A stretch of DNA of 64,000 bases from Eurosta solidaginis (GCF_040869045.1 NC_090323.1:158182426-158246425), one strand, 5' to 3'; shown: positions 11,101 to 21,529, numbered from the stretch's first letter. Notes: generated by a model not told the origin, from the letters alone. A program made the numbers and translations.

Positions 11101-13395
11101 ATGAAAGGTGTTAATGAGTATTTTAAAAGGGAGTGGGCCTTAGTTCTATAGGTGGACGCCTTTTCGGAATATCGTTATAAAAGTTGACCAGGGTTGACTC
11201 TAGAATGCGTTTGTACAATATGGGTATCAAACGAAAGGTGTTAATAAGTGTTTTAAAAGGGAGTGGGCCTTAGTTCTATAGGTGGACGCCTTTTCGGAAT
11301 ATCGTTATAAAAGTGGACCAGGGGTGACTCTAGAATGCGTTTGTACAATATGGTCTATAGGTGGACGCCTTTTCGAAATATCGCCATAAAGGTGGACCAG
11401 GGGCGACTCTAGAATTTGTTTGTACGATATGGGTATCAAATGAAAGGTGTTAATGAGTATTTTAAAAAGGAGTGGGCCTTAGTTCTATGTGTGGACGCCT
11501 TTTCGAGATATCGCCATAAACGTGGACCAGGGGTGACTATAGAATTTGTTTGTAGTATATGGGTATCAAATGAAAGGTGTTAATGAGTATTTTAAAAGGG
11601 CGTGGACCTTAGTTCTATAGGTGGACGCCTTTTCGAAATATCGCCATAAACGTGGACCAGGGGTGACTCTAGAATTTGTTTGTAGTATATGGGTATCAAA
11701 TGAAAGGTGTTAATGAGTATTTTAAAAGGCCGTGGGCCTTAGTTCTATAGGTGGACGCCTTTTCGAAATATCGCCATTAAGGTGGGCCAGGGGTGACTCT
11801 AGAATTTTTTTGTACGATATGGGTATCAAATGAAAGGTGTTAATGAGTATTTTAGAAAGGAGTGGGCCTTAGTTTTATATGTGGACGCCTTTTCGAGATA
11901 TCGCCATAAACGTGGACCAGGGGTGACTCTAGAATGTGTTTGTACGATATGGGTATCAAATTAAAGGTATTAATGAGGGTTTTAAAAGGGAGTGGCCCTT
12001 AGTTGTATATGTGAAGGCGTTTTCGCGATATCGACCAAAATGTGGAACAGGGTGATCCAGAACATCATCTGTCGGGTACCGCTAATTTATTTATATATGT
12101 AATACCACGAACAGTATTCCTTCCAAGATTCCAAGGGCTTTTGATTTCGCCCTGCAAAACTTTTTCATTTTCTTCTACTTAATATCGTAGTTGTCACACC
12201 CATTTTACCAAGTTTTTTTCTAAAGTTATATTTTGCGTCAATAGACCAATACAATTACCATGTTTCATCCCTTTTTTCGTATTTGGTATATAATTATGGC
12301 ATTTTTTTCATTTTTCGCAATTTTCGATATCGAAAAAGTGGGCGTGGTCATAGTCGGATTTCGGCCATTTTTTACATCAATACAAAGTGAGTTCAGATAA
12401 GTACGTGAACTGAGTTTAGTAAAGATATATCGATTTTTGCTCAAGTTATCGTGTTAACGGCCGAGCGGAAGGACAGACGGTCGACTGTGTATAAAAACTA
12501 GGAGTGGCTTCAACCGATTTCGCCCTTTTTCACAGAAAATAGTTATCGTCCTAGAATCTAAGCCTCTACCAAATTTCACAAGGATTGGTAAATTTTTGTT
12601 CGACTTATGGCATTAAAAGTATCCTAGACAAAATAAATGAAAAAGGGCGGAGCCACGCCCATTTTGAAATTTTCTTTTATTTTTGTATTTTGTTGCACCA
12701 TATCAGTACTGGAGTTGAATGTTGACATAATTTACTTATATACTGTAAAGATATTAGCTTTTCTTTTAAAATTTGAATTTAAAAAATTTTTTTTTTAAAA
12801 AGTGAGCGTGGTCGTTCTCCGATTTTGCTAATTTTTATTAAGCAGACATATATGTAGTAATAAGAGTAACGTTCCTGCCAAATTTCATCATGATATCTTC
12901 AACGACTTCCAAATTACAGCTTGCAAAACTTCTAAATTACCTTCTTTTAAAAGTGGGCGGTGCCACGCCCATTGTCCAAAATTTTACTAGTTTTCTATTC
13001 TGCGTCATAAGTTCAACTCACCTACCAAGTTTCATCGCTTAATCCATATTTGGTAATGAATTATCGCACTTTTTCGATTTTTCAAAATTTTCGATATCGA
13101 AAAAGTGGTCGTGCTTACTGTCCGATATCGTTCATTTTAAATAGCGATCTGAGATGAGTGCCCAGGAACCTACATACCAAATTTCATCAAGATACCTCAA
13201 AATTTACTCAAGTTATCGTGTTAACGGACAGACGGACGGACGGACGGACATGGCTCAATCGAATTTTTTTTCGATACTGATGATTTTCATATATGGAAGT
13301 CTATATCTATCTCGATTCCTTTATACCTGTACAACCAACCGTTATCCAATCAAAGTTAATATACTCTGTGAGTTCTGCTCAACTGAGTATAAAAA
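8141..13395 (+). mobile_element. Family H hairpin-ended element, full length with satellite
   Basis: Starts ACAAGTAAGG plus a perfect 6-bp hairpin (GTTCGG/CCGAAC) and ends in a second small hairpin before GAGTATAAAAA. The 5.25 kb comprises a short left arm, a 130-bp tandem array (8225-12062) and a right arm of ~1.3 kb with repeated GGGCGTGG or its complement beside TTTTAAAA-like runs. No ORF matches a transposase. Copies at 1, 2476, 29696 and 38557 share the ends or the right arm. I cannot assign a superfamily: the ends lack the classical TIR of cut-and-paste elements and the CTRR of Helitrons. Confidence 0.8.
8225..12062 (+). repeat. 130-bp tandem satellite inside family H
   Basis: About 30 head-to-tail monomers of 130 bp (for example, aggtggacca at 9361 and 9491). 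Two monomers carry internal deletions, 43 bp near 9047 and 51 bp near 11351. Variant monomers recur as blocks: the ATCAAACGAAAG variant at 8541, 10058 and 11228 is spaced 1517 and 1170 bp, that is 12 units minus the 43-bp deletion and exactly 9 units. Block-wise amplification therefore occurred. The minus-strand copy at 1180-1440 holds only about two monomers. Confidence 0.95.
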
Positions 13396-13556
13396 GGCAC
13401 ATGTTGAACCAGCCCCTCAGATTTTGATGAAATTTTGCATAGAGGTACACTTTTTCTACAAAAACACCACCTCGTTTTTAAAAATTGCATTTTTGAAAAA
13501 TTGTGGGCGTGGCAAGGTGTCAAAGTTGTGAAAAATGTGTGAAAAAGACGGTAATA

Positions 13557-13838
13557 GGTACTTTTGAGCTGTGATAACTACGGAATGGCTCAACCCATTT
13601 CCAAGATCTTGGTACCATTGGAAAGGTATTCTAATCGGCTATCGAAATTTTTTTTGCTTGATCTTTATAATTTTTTCCAAGCTTAGTTTCAAAAAAAACA
13701 AAAAAAAATGGTTTTTCAGCGAAATAAAAATTCTTACAGTATACGTTTTCGAAAGCCTATTTGAATACCTTTCTAATGGTACCAAGATCTTTGAAATCGG
13801 TTCATCCATTCTGTAGTTACCACAGCTCAAAAGTACTA
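13557..13838. repeat. Imperfect ~92-bp inverted repeat (foldback)
   Basis: The left arm at about 13557-13650 (agtacttttgagctgtg onward) matches the reverse complement of about 13745-13838 with roughly 12 differences in 92 positions, by eye. The ~95-bp centre is A/T rich. It could form a long hairpin in RNA or DNA. It lies just outside the right end of the long family H copy and may be a separate foldback element. Confidence 0.75.
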
Positions 13839-13974
13839 TATCAAAATATAGAGATGAATTTACTGAAAACTTAAAAAAAAAAAAAAAGAAAAAAAGACAT
13901 TTTAGTTTTTGCATATGTTATATATATTAAATAGACCTTTCTAATAAAAAAATATTTTATTTTAAAACACTTGG

Positions 13975-14249
13975 CCTTTGAATTTTTTTTCAAATCTAAC
14001 ATAAAATTAAGGAACAATTTTGCGGACAACAAAACAGCTTTAACTTCGCACTGCCAAGATACAGGACATTACCCGGACTTTGACAATGTCGCTATTTTAG
14101 AAAAGGAGAGAAATTATAATAAACGTTTCATGTTAGAAATGCTACACATAGTGGACACCCCTAATCATAAGAGGATGAATTTTAAAACGGACATCGCGAA
14201 TTGTTCACATGTCTACCGCAACCTAATCAGGAACAACAAACATTCGTGA
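13975..14249 (+). pseudogene. Penelope-like element endonuclease fragment
   Basis: The 5'-truncated C-terminus of a Penelope-type retroelement. The reading NKTALTSHCQDTGH followed by a hydrophobic stretch and RFMLEMLHI fits the GIY-YIG endonuclease of these elements, where TALxxHxxxxGHxxDF and the downstream Glu helix are conserved. The reverse transcriptase is absent. The open part is about 75 residues and ends at the TGA near 14249. An AT-rich 3' UTR-like stretch follows to about 14410. Confidence 0.75.
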
Positions 14250-14414
14250 CACATTTTTTACCCACCCACACAAATATAAAGGCTTCGTCTTCGTTTTGAA
14301 TGTAATTGTAATGCTGAGATGACCACGCATTTATGTATTCTCCGTCTATTACTTTGTTGTTTTGAAAGTTTTTTGTTTACAATTACGGTTCTTTCATTTG
14401 TTTATACTCTCTGT

Positions 14415-14900
14415 TTAATACCGGTTTCTTGGAAATCGACCAAGTGACTGATCGCCTGCGCATCGCCAATTCAGCAATCCACCGGCATCCACCAACCCAT
14501 CGTAATTTACGATTCGTTGGGTATCCATTCCATTAATAACCGGTTGCTTTGAAATCGATCCACCGATTCATCATCACCGATTCACCAATCCTACTCACCA
14601 ACATCGTCATCTACTACTCGCCTACAATCGATTCCACAAACCACCGGGTACTTGGAAATCAATCCAACGATTTGTCATCGCCGCCACCAATCGCTTGTTC
14701 AACCATCGTAACCCCCCCACTTCTTATCGATAACATAACAGTCCGCTGCAAACCACGTCATCATCAAACGATACACCGTTCGCCGAAATCCGATAACAGT
14801 TCCCCGATTACACCAGTAAACCCGTTACACTGTTCACCGATTTCGCCGGCTGTCCAAGGATTCCACTGGCAGCCAGAGCCTGTATATCACCCCTTCCATT
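14415..14900 (+). repeat. Degenerate ~110-bp C-rich tandem repeat
   Basis: The phrase ACCGGttnctTGGAAATCgA recurs at about 14420, 14540 and 14645, followed each time by CCACCGATTC-like words. This gives roughly three units of 105-120 bp with decayed continuation to 14900. The C-rich strand composition differs from the surroundings. The long plus-strand ORF here simply reflects lack of stops in C/A-rich repeat and is not called as a gene. Confidence 0.6.
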
Positions 14901-14959
14901 AGCTAGCGGTTGGTTTCTCGACTCTCGATGGACTGAGTGCTACCCTCAGCCTCGACGAA

Positions 14960-15185
14960 AGCAATCTTACAATATTTTATCGAGGAGTTAACGTTTTGTA
15001 ATCGAAAAGGTTAAAAGTTATCATCGAAAAGTTATCCACATTTTATGAAACAGTTACAGATTTGTTGTCAAAAAGCTATCGATATGTAAAAGGAGTGTTC
15101 ACAATTTGTGGCGTGTTATCGATTTGATGATGTTAGGGCGGAGAGCATCAACAAATTTTGTAAAATATCTTTCTAGTTTATCATT
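14960..15185. repeat. ATCGA-rich degenerate short repeat
   Basis: Repeated words GTTATCgaaaAGTTATC and TATCGATATG at irregular 10-12 bp steps, the same type as 41405-41680. It contains ATCGAT palindromes. Confidence 0.5.
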
Positions 15186-15187
15186 TT

Positions 15188-15300
15188 GTTAGGTTAGACT
15201 GAGTGGTAGCTACCCCGGCAGCGAAAGCTCAATTGGAAAACATGAAGGTTCGTTGTGATTCCACATAAGATAACAGAGACGCAAGCCATAAGTATTTAGA
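15188..15300 (-). pseudogene. Non-LTR element 3' UTR fragment
   Basis: GTGGTAGCTACCCCGG...AAAGCTCA and TTCGTTGTGATT match the 3' end of the minus-strand element at 30543-30600, so this is a short 3' remnant of that family in minus orientation. It abuts a plus-strand fragment. Confidence 0.5.
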
Positions 15301-16432
15301 CAACTCTTGCGTGACAGCAGCATTGCATATCACTCTGCACATCCCACCTGTACACCTAATGGCCAAAAATATAGCGCTAGCAACTGCAACTACACTTAAG
15401 GCCTCGGGGCAGCTTGAGTGCTGGACGTATGGCTTCAGCAATATAACGCCAATTAATATAGGGCGAATGGACTACATAGTTTCTCGTCTGAGCTTCGAAA
15501 GAGATTCTGGGGCCACAATATAGCCGGGTTGGCGTAAGGCTGTTGAAATGGCAGAACATACTATACATGTGCATACCAATGCTCTCTACTATGTCGATCC
15601 AGAAAAAAGTATGTTCTACAGGTTGTCAGATCACTGCAATGTCTTTCAAGCGGCATTTGCAGCCGTGAAAAAAGTAGCAGAATTTCTGGAGGAAGCTTGC
15701 TTAAGGAGCAGTCGCGTCAATATAGATCTCACACTGTACTTCATCAAGAAGTGTACTGGAATGCAAAGAGGCGTTGGTGAGACTTCGCTCAGACCGGACC
15801 ATACATATATACTAGGATCCCGATCATAAAGGCATGAGTGTGCGGCTGCACCCTCCGCCTTCGATGGATCGACGTCCCAATTCGTTTGGGAGAAATCAAA
15901 GGAGACAGCAGTTGCATATGATCCATCAAGCAGGATATACGTAGACAGAAGAGCGGGGCTGCAACATTTCAAATATCATGTGCAAATCATATGACGTTAG
16001 ATTCACACCGTTGCTTACATCTCTAAAAGAAAAAGACTTGAGGCTCACGATGTGCATACTAACAGGACACTGCCTTCTGGCTTCACATACTTATAAGTTA
16101 GGACTCATCAGTAACAGCAGATGTACGAAGTGCGAGGTGCAGGAAGAAGCGGTTAAGCACGTTCTGTGTTCGTGTCCTGCACTCGCGAGATAAAGGCTCC
16201 TGTTAATAGAGGCGGCCGAGTTGTCACGTCTCGAGGCAACAATTAAGCTAGGTCCTAGAAAATTTCTCGTATTCGCCAAGAGGATGGAGTTATTCTAAAA
16301 CATAAGTCCTGGTGCATAATTGGGGTTTTCCCGTTTTTTCGTCAAACAAATTCTGGTAAAACTGTGAACACTCAGCCTTTATGAGGTTTTTATTGACCGC
16401 CCAGTTCAATCTAACCTAACCTACACTTCTAA
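15301..16432 (+). pseudogene. RNase H-bearing non-LTR retrotransposon, 3' half
   Basis: Three pieces in order on the plus strand. First, a post-RT segment (LHIPPVHLMAKNIALATA, about 15320-15520). Next, an RNase H core with RLSDHCNVFQA (about 15620-15660). Last, the C-terminal tail ILTGHCLLASHTYKLG followed by CTKCEVQEEAVKHVLCSCPAL at 15978-16193, the CxxC...HxLCxCPAL finger. The 3' UTR runs to about 16432. Frame changes and stops between the pieces show decay, and the RT itself is gone. The same C-terminal family recurs at 3560, 5041 and 36480. Confidence 0.75.
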
Positions 16433-16608
16433 TTATGTGAGGTGGCTACTTCGAAGGACCAAAGTTTGAGGACACACAACAACTTGTGTGAAAAAATGGC
16501 AAAATACCATCCCAAAGTCAATTGTAATTAATTTCGTAAATCGCTTTATGAGCCAATAGTATATTATTTGTTTTATTTTATTATTAATCAAAAGTTTTGT
16601 TGACTTAC

Positions 16609-16869
16609 CATGTTTTCGGAATTCTTTTTGTGATCCTTTGCAAATGTTGGTGGTCCATTTGCCATCAAATGTGGCTCTTGTAATGGTTTCATAGGCGGTG
16701 GTAGTTCGAGGCCAGCTTCTTCTTCAGCCTCATATTCGGCTTGTTGTGCAGCATTGGCTTGAGATGCGGCAGCCGTCGCCGCCGATGTGCCATAATGGCT
16801 ACGACTACCAGCTGTGGTTACTGATGTGGAGAGACTCTTGTCATCCTGTTCCGTTTGTTTTTGTGTTAA
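16609..16869 (-). CDS. Host gene internal exon (87 codons)
   Basis: On the minus strand an exon is bounded by a polypyrimidine-containing acceptor (TTTCTAG before 16869) and a strong donor (ATG then GTAAGT, 16608-16602). The 261-nt exon is fully open in phase 0. It encodes a hydrophilic segment beginning LTQKQTEQDD, an Ala-rich run (ATAAASQANAAQQ), a short acidic patch (EYEAEEEAG), the Pro-rich LELPPPMKPLQEP and a lysine-rich end (DHKKNSENM). Codon use and GC content differ from the flanking repeats. It joins in frame to the upstream exon at 19689-19788. I do not recognise the protein; the composition suits a disordered or cytoplasmic region. Confidence 0.8.
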
Positions 16870-17015
16870 CTAGAAATTATAGAAATAGCAATACATTGAA
16901 TTAGAAATATTAAGAGCTAATTGAGTTGGAGAAAAGAAAAACAAAAAGGAATTATTATTATTATAATTTACGATAACGCAGTATTTTGAAGGATTTGGAA
17001 AAACAAGAAATAAAT

Positions 17016-17383
17016 GATAAATAAAAAATTTCAAGGCGCGATATGCTTCCGTAGAGAATAAGGTCGAGCTTCTTTTCTGATTTGCTTCGTGCTCCTTTTA
17101 ATTTTTGCTAAAATTTGGCGGGGTGGTACGGGGCCTACATGTTTTACGCCGTCTCCGAGAGCCATCTGCAAAGCAGATTAATTTTCACTGACAATCTTTT
17201 CATGGCAGAATAATACTCGAACCGTTTGCCATATATCGCTGCCAAGGGACGATCTTGATTAATTTTTTTTTCTAATTGAAAAACTTGTTTCTATATTTTC
17301 AATTATTTTTTTGCCTGGGACTTGAACCCAGGATCTTCGGTATGATAGCCGGAACACGCCATCACCACACCACGACGGCCGCC
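17016..17383 (-). mobile_element. tRNA-derived SINE in host intron
   Basis: Minus-strand SINE with a tRNA-like head. It has an A-box region (GTGGTGTGGTGATGGCGTG) and a B-box (GGGTTCAAGTCCC) near 17330-17380, then the conserved body ending in the AAGGCGCGATA-complement tail. A 12-bp target duplication CAAGAAAyAAAT (17004-17015 and 17384-17395, one mismatch) defines the ends. It lies in the intron between the two host exons. Confidence 0.85.
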
Positions 17384-17669
17384 CAAGAAACAAATTACAG
17401 ATTTAATTTAATTTGAAAAAATGCAGTCAATGAAAGCTTAAAAACATATCTAAATTTTTCGATAAGGCAGTTAAGAATTTTAGAATATTAAAACTAAACG
17501 AAATATAAGGGAATGAAAAAAAATATGTAGGTTTAAATAAAGAGGAAAAATTTGTCATAAATAACAATTACCCCTTTTATTCAAAAACACTTAGTTTTTC
17601 ATTCCTGCATACTTCGTTCATTTTAAATATTGTAAAATTCTTAATAGCCTTATAAAAATTGTATCATAT

Positions 17670-18191
17670 TGTGGCGAATGTTGACATCACTAGGCTGCTA
17701 GTAAATAATCACGCAACAACAAAAACATGAGGCATCCACTCTTATATGCATGTCCACATTAAAGCTAGCAACACTTATGTAGTAGGCGACGAAGAGATAT
17801 CTCTCACATACACACATGTAATCATCACCCGAAGTAGTTACTCACACATACACACGCATATGGCTATAAACTACAAACATACACGTATATAGCTGGCAAG
17901 AAAGCATGAGCTACAAGAGTTCTAGTAGGTGAAACGTCTAGACCTTTGGAGAAATATGCGGACGAGACAATAAAGATTATAAAAGCAGCGCAAGCTGAGT
18001 AATAACGCATCAGTTTTGATTTAAACACGCTATTGGTTGTGAAGTACAATTGTGAAGCACTAACCTCAAAGTAATCCAAATAAAGACCAGTTTACAATAC
18101 TGAATATTGTGAGTGATTTATTCAACAGTTCAGCTATTCGAACGTTAGCAGAAGGTGCATAATATCCAGGATTTATCCAAAATTCGTTACA
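17670..18191 (+). mobile_element. Solo LTR related to the 51.6-63.9 kb element
   Basis: A 522-bp LTR, TGTGGC...TTACA, flanked by direct ATAT repeats (17666-17669 and 18192-18195). It shares with the LTRs at 51586, 57328 and 63140 the order of conserved phrases: ACTGTAAACTACAAACAT-like, a TATA box (TATAAAAG near 17980), an AATAAAG poly(A) signal, GAGTGATTTATTCAACAGTT and the terminal TTCGTTACA. It has no internal sequence, so it probably arose by LTR-LTR recombination. It sits in sense-opposite orientation within the minus-strand host intron. Confidence 0.85.
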
Positions 18192-18319
18192 ATATGTTTT
18201 TAAAGCTTTAGAGTCTTATGTTCAAACAGAGAGCCCTCTCTGAGTAGCTAAGCGTGGGCAGTTAAGGGCGAGCAGTTTAATGTGAGTTATAAGGGAGTAA
18301 TTTGATGTGCTTGTAGGCG

Positions 18320-18410
18320 TATGAGTCGTGGCACAGTGGATGACGTACCCGACTCAAACGTTTGGGGTTGCGGGTTCAAAGCCCATTGCAACCAAGCATT
18401 TTTTAAATTT
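18320..18410 (+). other. tRNA-like SINE head (uncertain)
   Basis: GTGGCACAGTGGATGACG followed about 35 nt later by GGGTTCAAAGCC resembles pol III A and B boxes, but the acceptor arms do not pair as in a tRNA. It may be the head of a second SINE family whose body is the repeated block that follows. Confidence 0.4.
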
Positions 18411-18434
18411 ATAATTTTATAAATTATTATTTTA

Positions 18435-18655
18435 ATGGACTGTATTTTATTAAGTTAGTTAATTATAATGTTATTTATGGTGTATTTAAAACACGGGACG
18501 ATGCAAAGCATCGGTACACCTTTATTTATTTAATTTATCTTTATTTTAATGTATTCAATTTATTAAGTTTGTTATTTTTAATTTTATTTATGGTGTATTT
18601 AAAACACGGGACGATGCAAAGCATCGGTACACCTTTATTTATTTAATTTGGGGCG
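18435..18655 (+). repeat. ~110-bp tandem duplication
   Basis: Two near-identical units sharing GGTGTATTTAAAACACGGG and ACGATGCAAAGCATCGGTACACC followed by TTTATTTATTTAATTT. Each contains the palindrome GATGCAAAGCATC. A further loose duplication (GGCGAGCA...CTCTGAGG) follows at 18660-18790. Confidence 0.75.
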
Positions 18656-19095
18656 AGCATGGGGAACTCTGAGGTTTCGCTCTAATGAGCCACCTCATCT
18701 TCTATTTGAAGACCCCTTTAAAAATGTGATGTGGAGGCGAGCACTGGGCTCTGAGGTATTGGCACCCCATCTTCTACTCAAAGAACCTCCATTTTAAATT
18801 AAAAACTAAAACTATGTCTTTAGAATATTTCATAAGCCGGATGAGAATTTCAGCGCTTATGAAACAAACGAAAGAAAAAAACCCATAGTTTAAGTCGCTT
18901 AAACACTGAGATTTTTTAGTAGAATGCAAAGCTAGGACGACATAGCCCAATCAGAAGTGAACTTTCTACAAAGCTAAGTACAGCCGATTGGGGGAAGGTT
19001 TGCCCCAGATGCATGTTTAACACAAATAAAAACATCATCAGGGCTGTTAACAAAAAATGTTGGAGCAGTACCGCAAAAGCCTGAGGACAACAAAT

Positions 19096-19392
19096 GAGAA
19101 AATAAAAAAACACAAGGCGCGATATACCTCAGAAGAGATTTAGGTAGAGCTTGGTTTCCAATTTGCCTCGTGCTACTTTTTAATTTTTCCTACAAATTGG
19201 CGAGGAGGACGGGGCTTATGTGTTTTTTACCGACTCCGTACTCGCTGAGAAGCTATTCAGGCCAGAAATACAATCGGAGTGTTTGCCAAACCACTGCCGA
19301 GGGATAACGGTGGTCAGACATTATTTCGTTATTGAAAAAACTGTTTTCTAAAAATTTTGATGTTGCTTTTTCCGGGACTTGGGCGTAGCAAG
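19096..19392 (-). mobile_element. 5'-truncated SINE (same family)
   Basis: The body matches the SINE at 17016-17383 in reverse complement (AAGGCGCGATA tail at about 19112, TGCCGAGGG block at about 19295). The tRNA head is cut just inside the B-box near 19390. It lies in the same host intron. Confidence 0.75.
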
Positions 19393-19688
19393 GTTACGTT
19401 AAATACTCTCTGGATGTGAATTGTTTCCAAGTGGCATAAACAATTCTGATGGTCCATTGATCGTCTCCAGCCAGTTTGGAGGATATTCCGGAGACATACA
19501 TTTAGAGATGTGCACATGCGACCAATGAGACTATGATAACGAATCGCATTTGCACGCCGGAAATCGGGGCGTCATAAGCATCGAAATAAAGTTGATACAA
19601 ACTTTTCGAGTGAACGTAAGTTCTCATACATAAGTATCATAAAAAACACAACGAAACTCAATTAACATAAATTTAAGTTGATACTTAC

Positions 19689-19788
19689 TCTTAAACTCTT
19701 CTCGGAGGATTTCTTTGTAAGTATTTTATCTGTTGGCGTCTTCTCGTTCTTGTTCTGCGAGTGTTTGCGTAGTGGAAACCATTTGGGC
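19689..19788 (-). CDS. Host gene internal exon (33 codons)
   Basis: Minus-strand exon with acceptor TTTACAG (before 19788) and donor GTAAGTAT (19688-19681). The 100-nt exon contributes one base to an upstream codon and then 33 open codons: a basic segment PKWFPLRKHSQNKNEKTPTD followed by KILTKKSSEKSLR. The other two frames contain stops. It splices in phase to 16869-16609, giving a continuous 120-residue reading across a 2.8-kb intron. This phase match is the main reason to believe both exons. Upstream exons are not visible in the window. Confidence 0.75.
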
Positions 19789-20016
19789 CTGTAAAGGTAA
19801 ATACAAGGAAAAAACTTGAATGTAGACTTTCATATGTATGAAAAATATGTTATTATCAAAATAAAATCGGTACTATTTATAAACTTTTTCGGGATCCCCA
19901 TTTCGATATCTCTTTGGGCGTATTCGTGAATCATTTCATTTGTTGTCTTGGTCAATTCAGGAATACTTCATCATGCATCAAGCCGCTTAGCTTTGCACTA
20001 TAACCTAACAATTATT

Positions 20017-21134
20017 CACCCCTATTCCGCATTTCGATTACGTTCCCGTTCTACGCTCCGCTTTAATCGAAGTTGGGTATTCTGCATTACGGCGGAATCG
20101 TAACTAGAAGAGGAAGAGCAAATTATTTTTCGAAATCAGCTGTTTGTACGGAATGTGTGAACATTGGAACAAAATAAATTAAAGAAAATTTGTAAAAAAC
20201 ACTGAAAAACGTTTATATTTTATTATCCACGCCATTTTGTACAACAAAAAGCAATAGAATATATTGCCGCAGTGTTAAATTTTTTTGAGTGAAGTGCTTT
20301 CATAATTGTAAGTGTGTTTTTGTAGTTCTTTTGGCCAATTGCCTGCCGTGGCCACCAAGTTTTGCTAAAACGGATTCCTGTACGAATATAGTTGACATTT
20401 TCTGAATTTTATGGATCCTAATTTCATTGCACTGGCCTAAAATACTTTATAAAGATAATTCATTTATTTATTCTTTCCGCAAGGATTGTTTACGATTTCG
20501 CTTCACCTTCCTCTACTCCGGCAGCTTGCTTTGACATATAACTGGACCCAACGAACAGACACAAATTATTGCTGTCTATTATAATGGAATCAATAGCCGC
20601 GGCATTATTTGTGGAGTTGGAAAGCAACACATACGAAAATGGCCAGGAGGGAATGGAAAGACAAATATTGCGAGATTTGTGTAATCCATTTGAGATGAGA
20701 AATTGAACTTAAAAGTGGTAAAGTTTAATGGCTTATTTTCTTATTTAGGTTCAAAAAAACTTCCGATTTAATAAGGATGCTTTGAAGTATGTGTTAGATA
20801 CTTTTGCGGGGCAAATACGTCCAAAGACTTCGACATCGACATGTTGATTTTGACCTGGAAACATATAAAATATAATCATCATCAAGCCTTCTACGTTTCT
20901 TAAAAAGTTTTACTTAATTTTTTGTTAAAATTATGTTATAAATTAATAAAAAAATAAAAAGAAAATATTTTTCCGCCAACTAATTTGCAACTTAGAAAAA
21001 TGGAACTACGATCGAAATGCAGAATACGCAAAATCGAACGATTCGAAGTTGGATCGAAAGAGATTGGAACACAGAATACCAAATTTGCTAAATAGAAAAA
21101 ATTCCAATCCAAGTCGAAATGCAGAATAGGGGTG
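20017..21134 (+). mobile_element. PIF/Harbinger-like element, internally deleted
   Basis: Terminal inverted repeats beginning CACCCCTATTCTGCATTTCG, flanked by a 3-bp ATT duplication (20014-20016 and 21135-21137). The 1.1-kb length is short for an autonomous Harbinger. Inside, 20584-20706 reads MESIAAALFVELESNTYENG with a downstream LRDLCNPFE motif. A separate piece from 20749 reads FRFNKDALKYVLDTFAGQ. Both fit the N-terminal part of Harbinger transposases (NPFE...FR(L/F)xKDxxxYVLdxF). The DDE core is missing. A second copy in opposite orientation is at 25652-26764. Confidence 0.8.
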
Positions 21135-21529
21135 ATTAATGTGACCCTAAAAAAATTAAAACTGTAAAATAACTGATTTTCATGAACATAAGAATTACAG
21201 TGGCTGTTTATATGACAGATATTTCTGTGGCATAGTCATAAGAACAAATCAGTGAGCACCATGAGTTTCTCTTTAATATTAGCTGATGCATTTGTATAAC
21301 ACTGAAAGTTGTTCGCTGTGGAAATGACCAACGAAATCACTTCTTTTAACAGTAAAATCGATTAGATTGATTGAGAATCTATCATTTTTACAGAGCATTG
21401 AGACCAACAATTTTTTTCTGTCGAAATAACGAAACAAATTTATTTTCGTGACAAAAAACTCGGTTGAATTGAACAAAATGCGAATATCTTTTAATTCAAG
21501 AACAACAAACCTGATTTGTTGATTTTACT

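Noticed and set aside
8225..12062. CRISPR-like reading of the regularly spaced repeat
   Set aside because: Monomers are contiguous 130-bp units without unique spacers, in a eukaryotic transposon context.
14549..14902. 117-residue Ser/Pro/His-rich ORF
   Set aside because: Lies in a degenerate C-rich tandem repeat; composition explains the open frame.
16415..16432. TAACCTAACCT as an insect telomere-type (TTAGG) remnant
   Set aside because: Only two or three units, located at the 3' end of a non-LTR fragment and matching the GGTTAGG start of other 3' UTRs here; Diptera lack TTAGG telomeres.
17320..17383. tRNA gene call on SINE heads (also 36783, 43858, 45615 and 18323)
   Set aside because: A and B boxes are present but the cloverleaf arms do not close, and each is followed by a common SINE body with target duplications.
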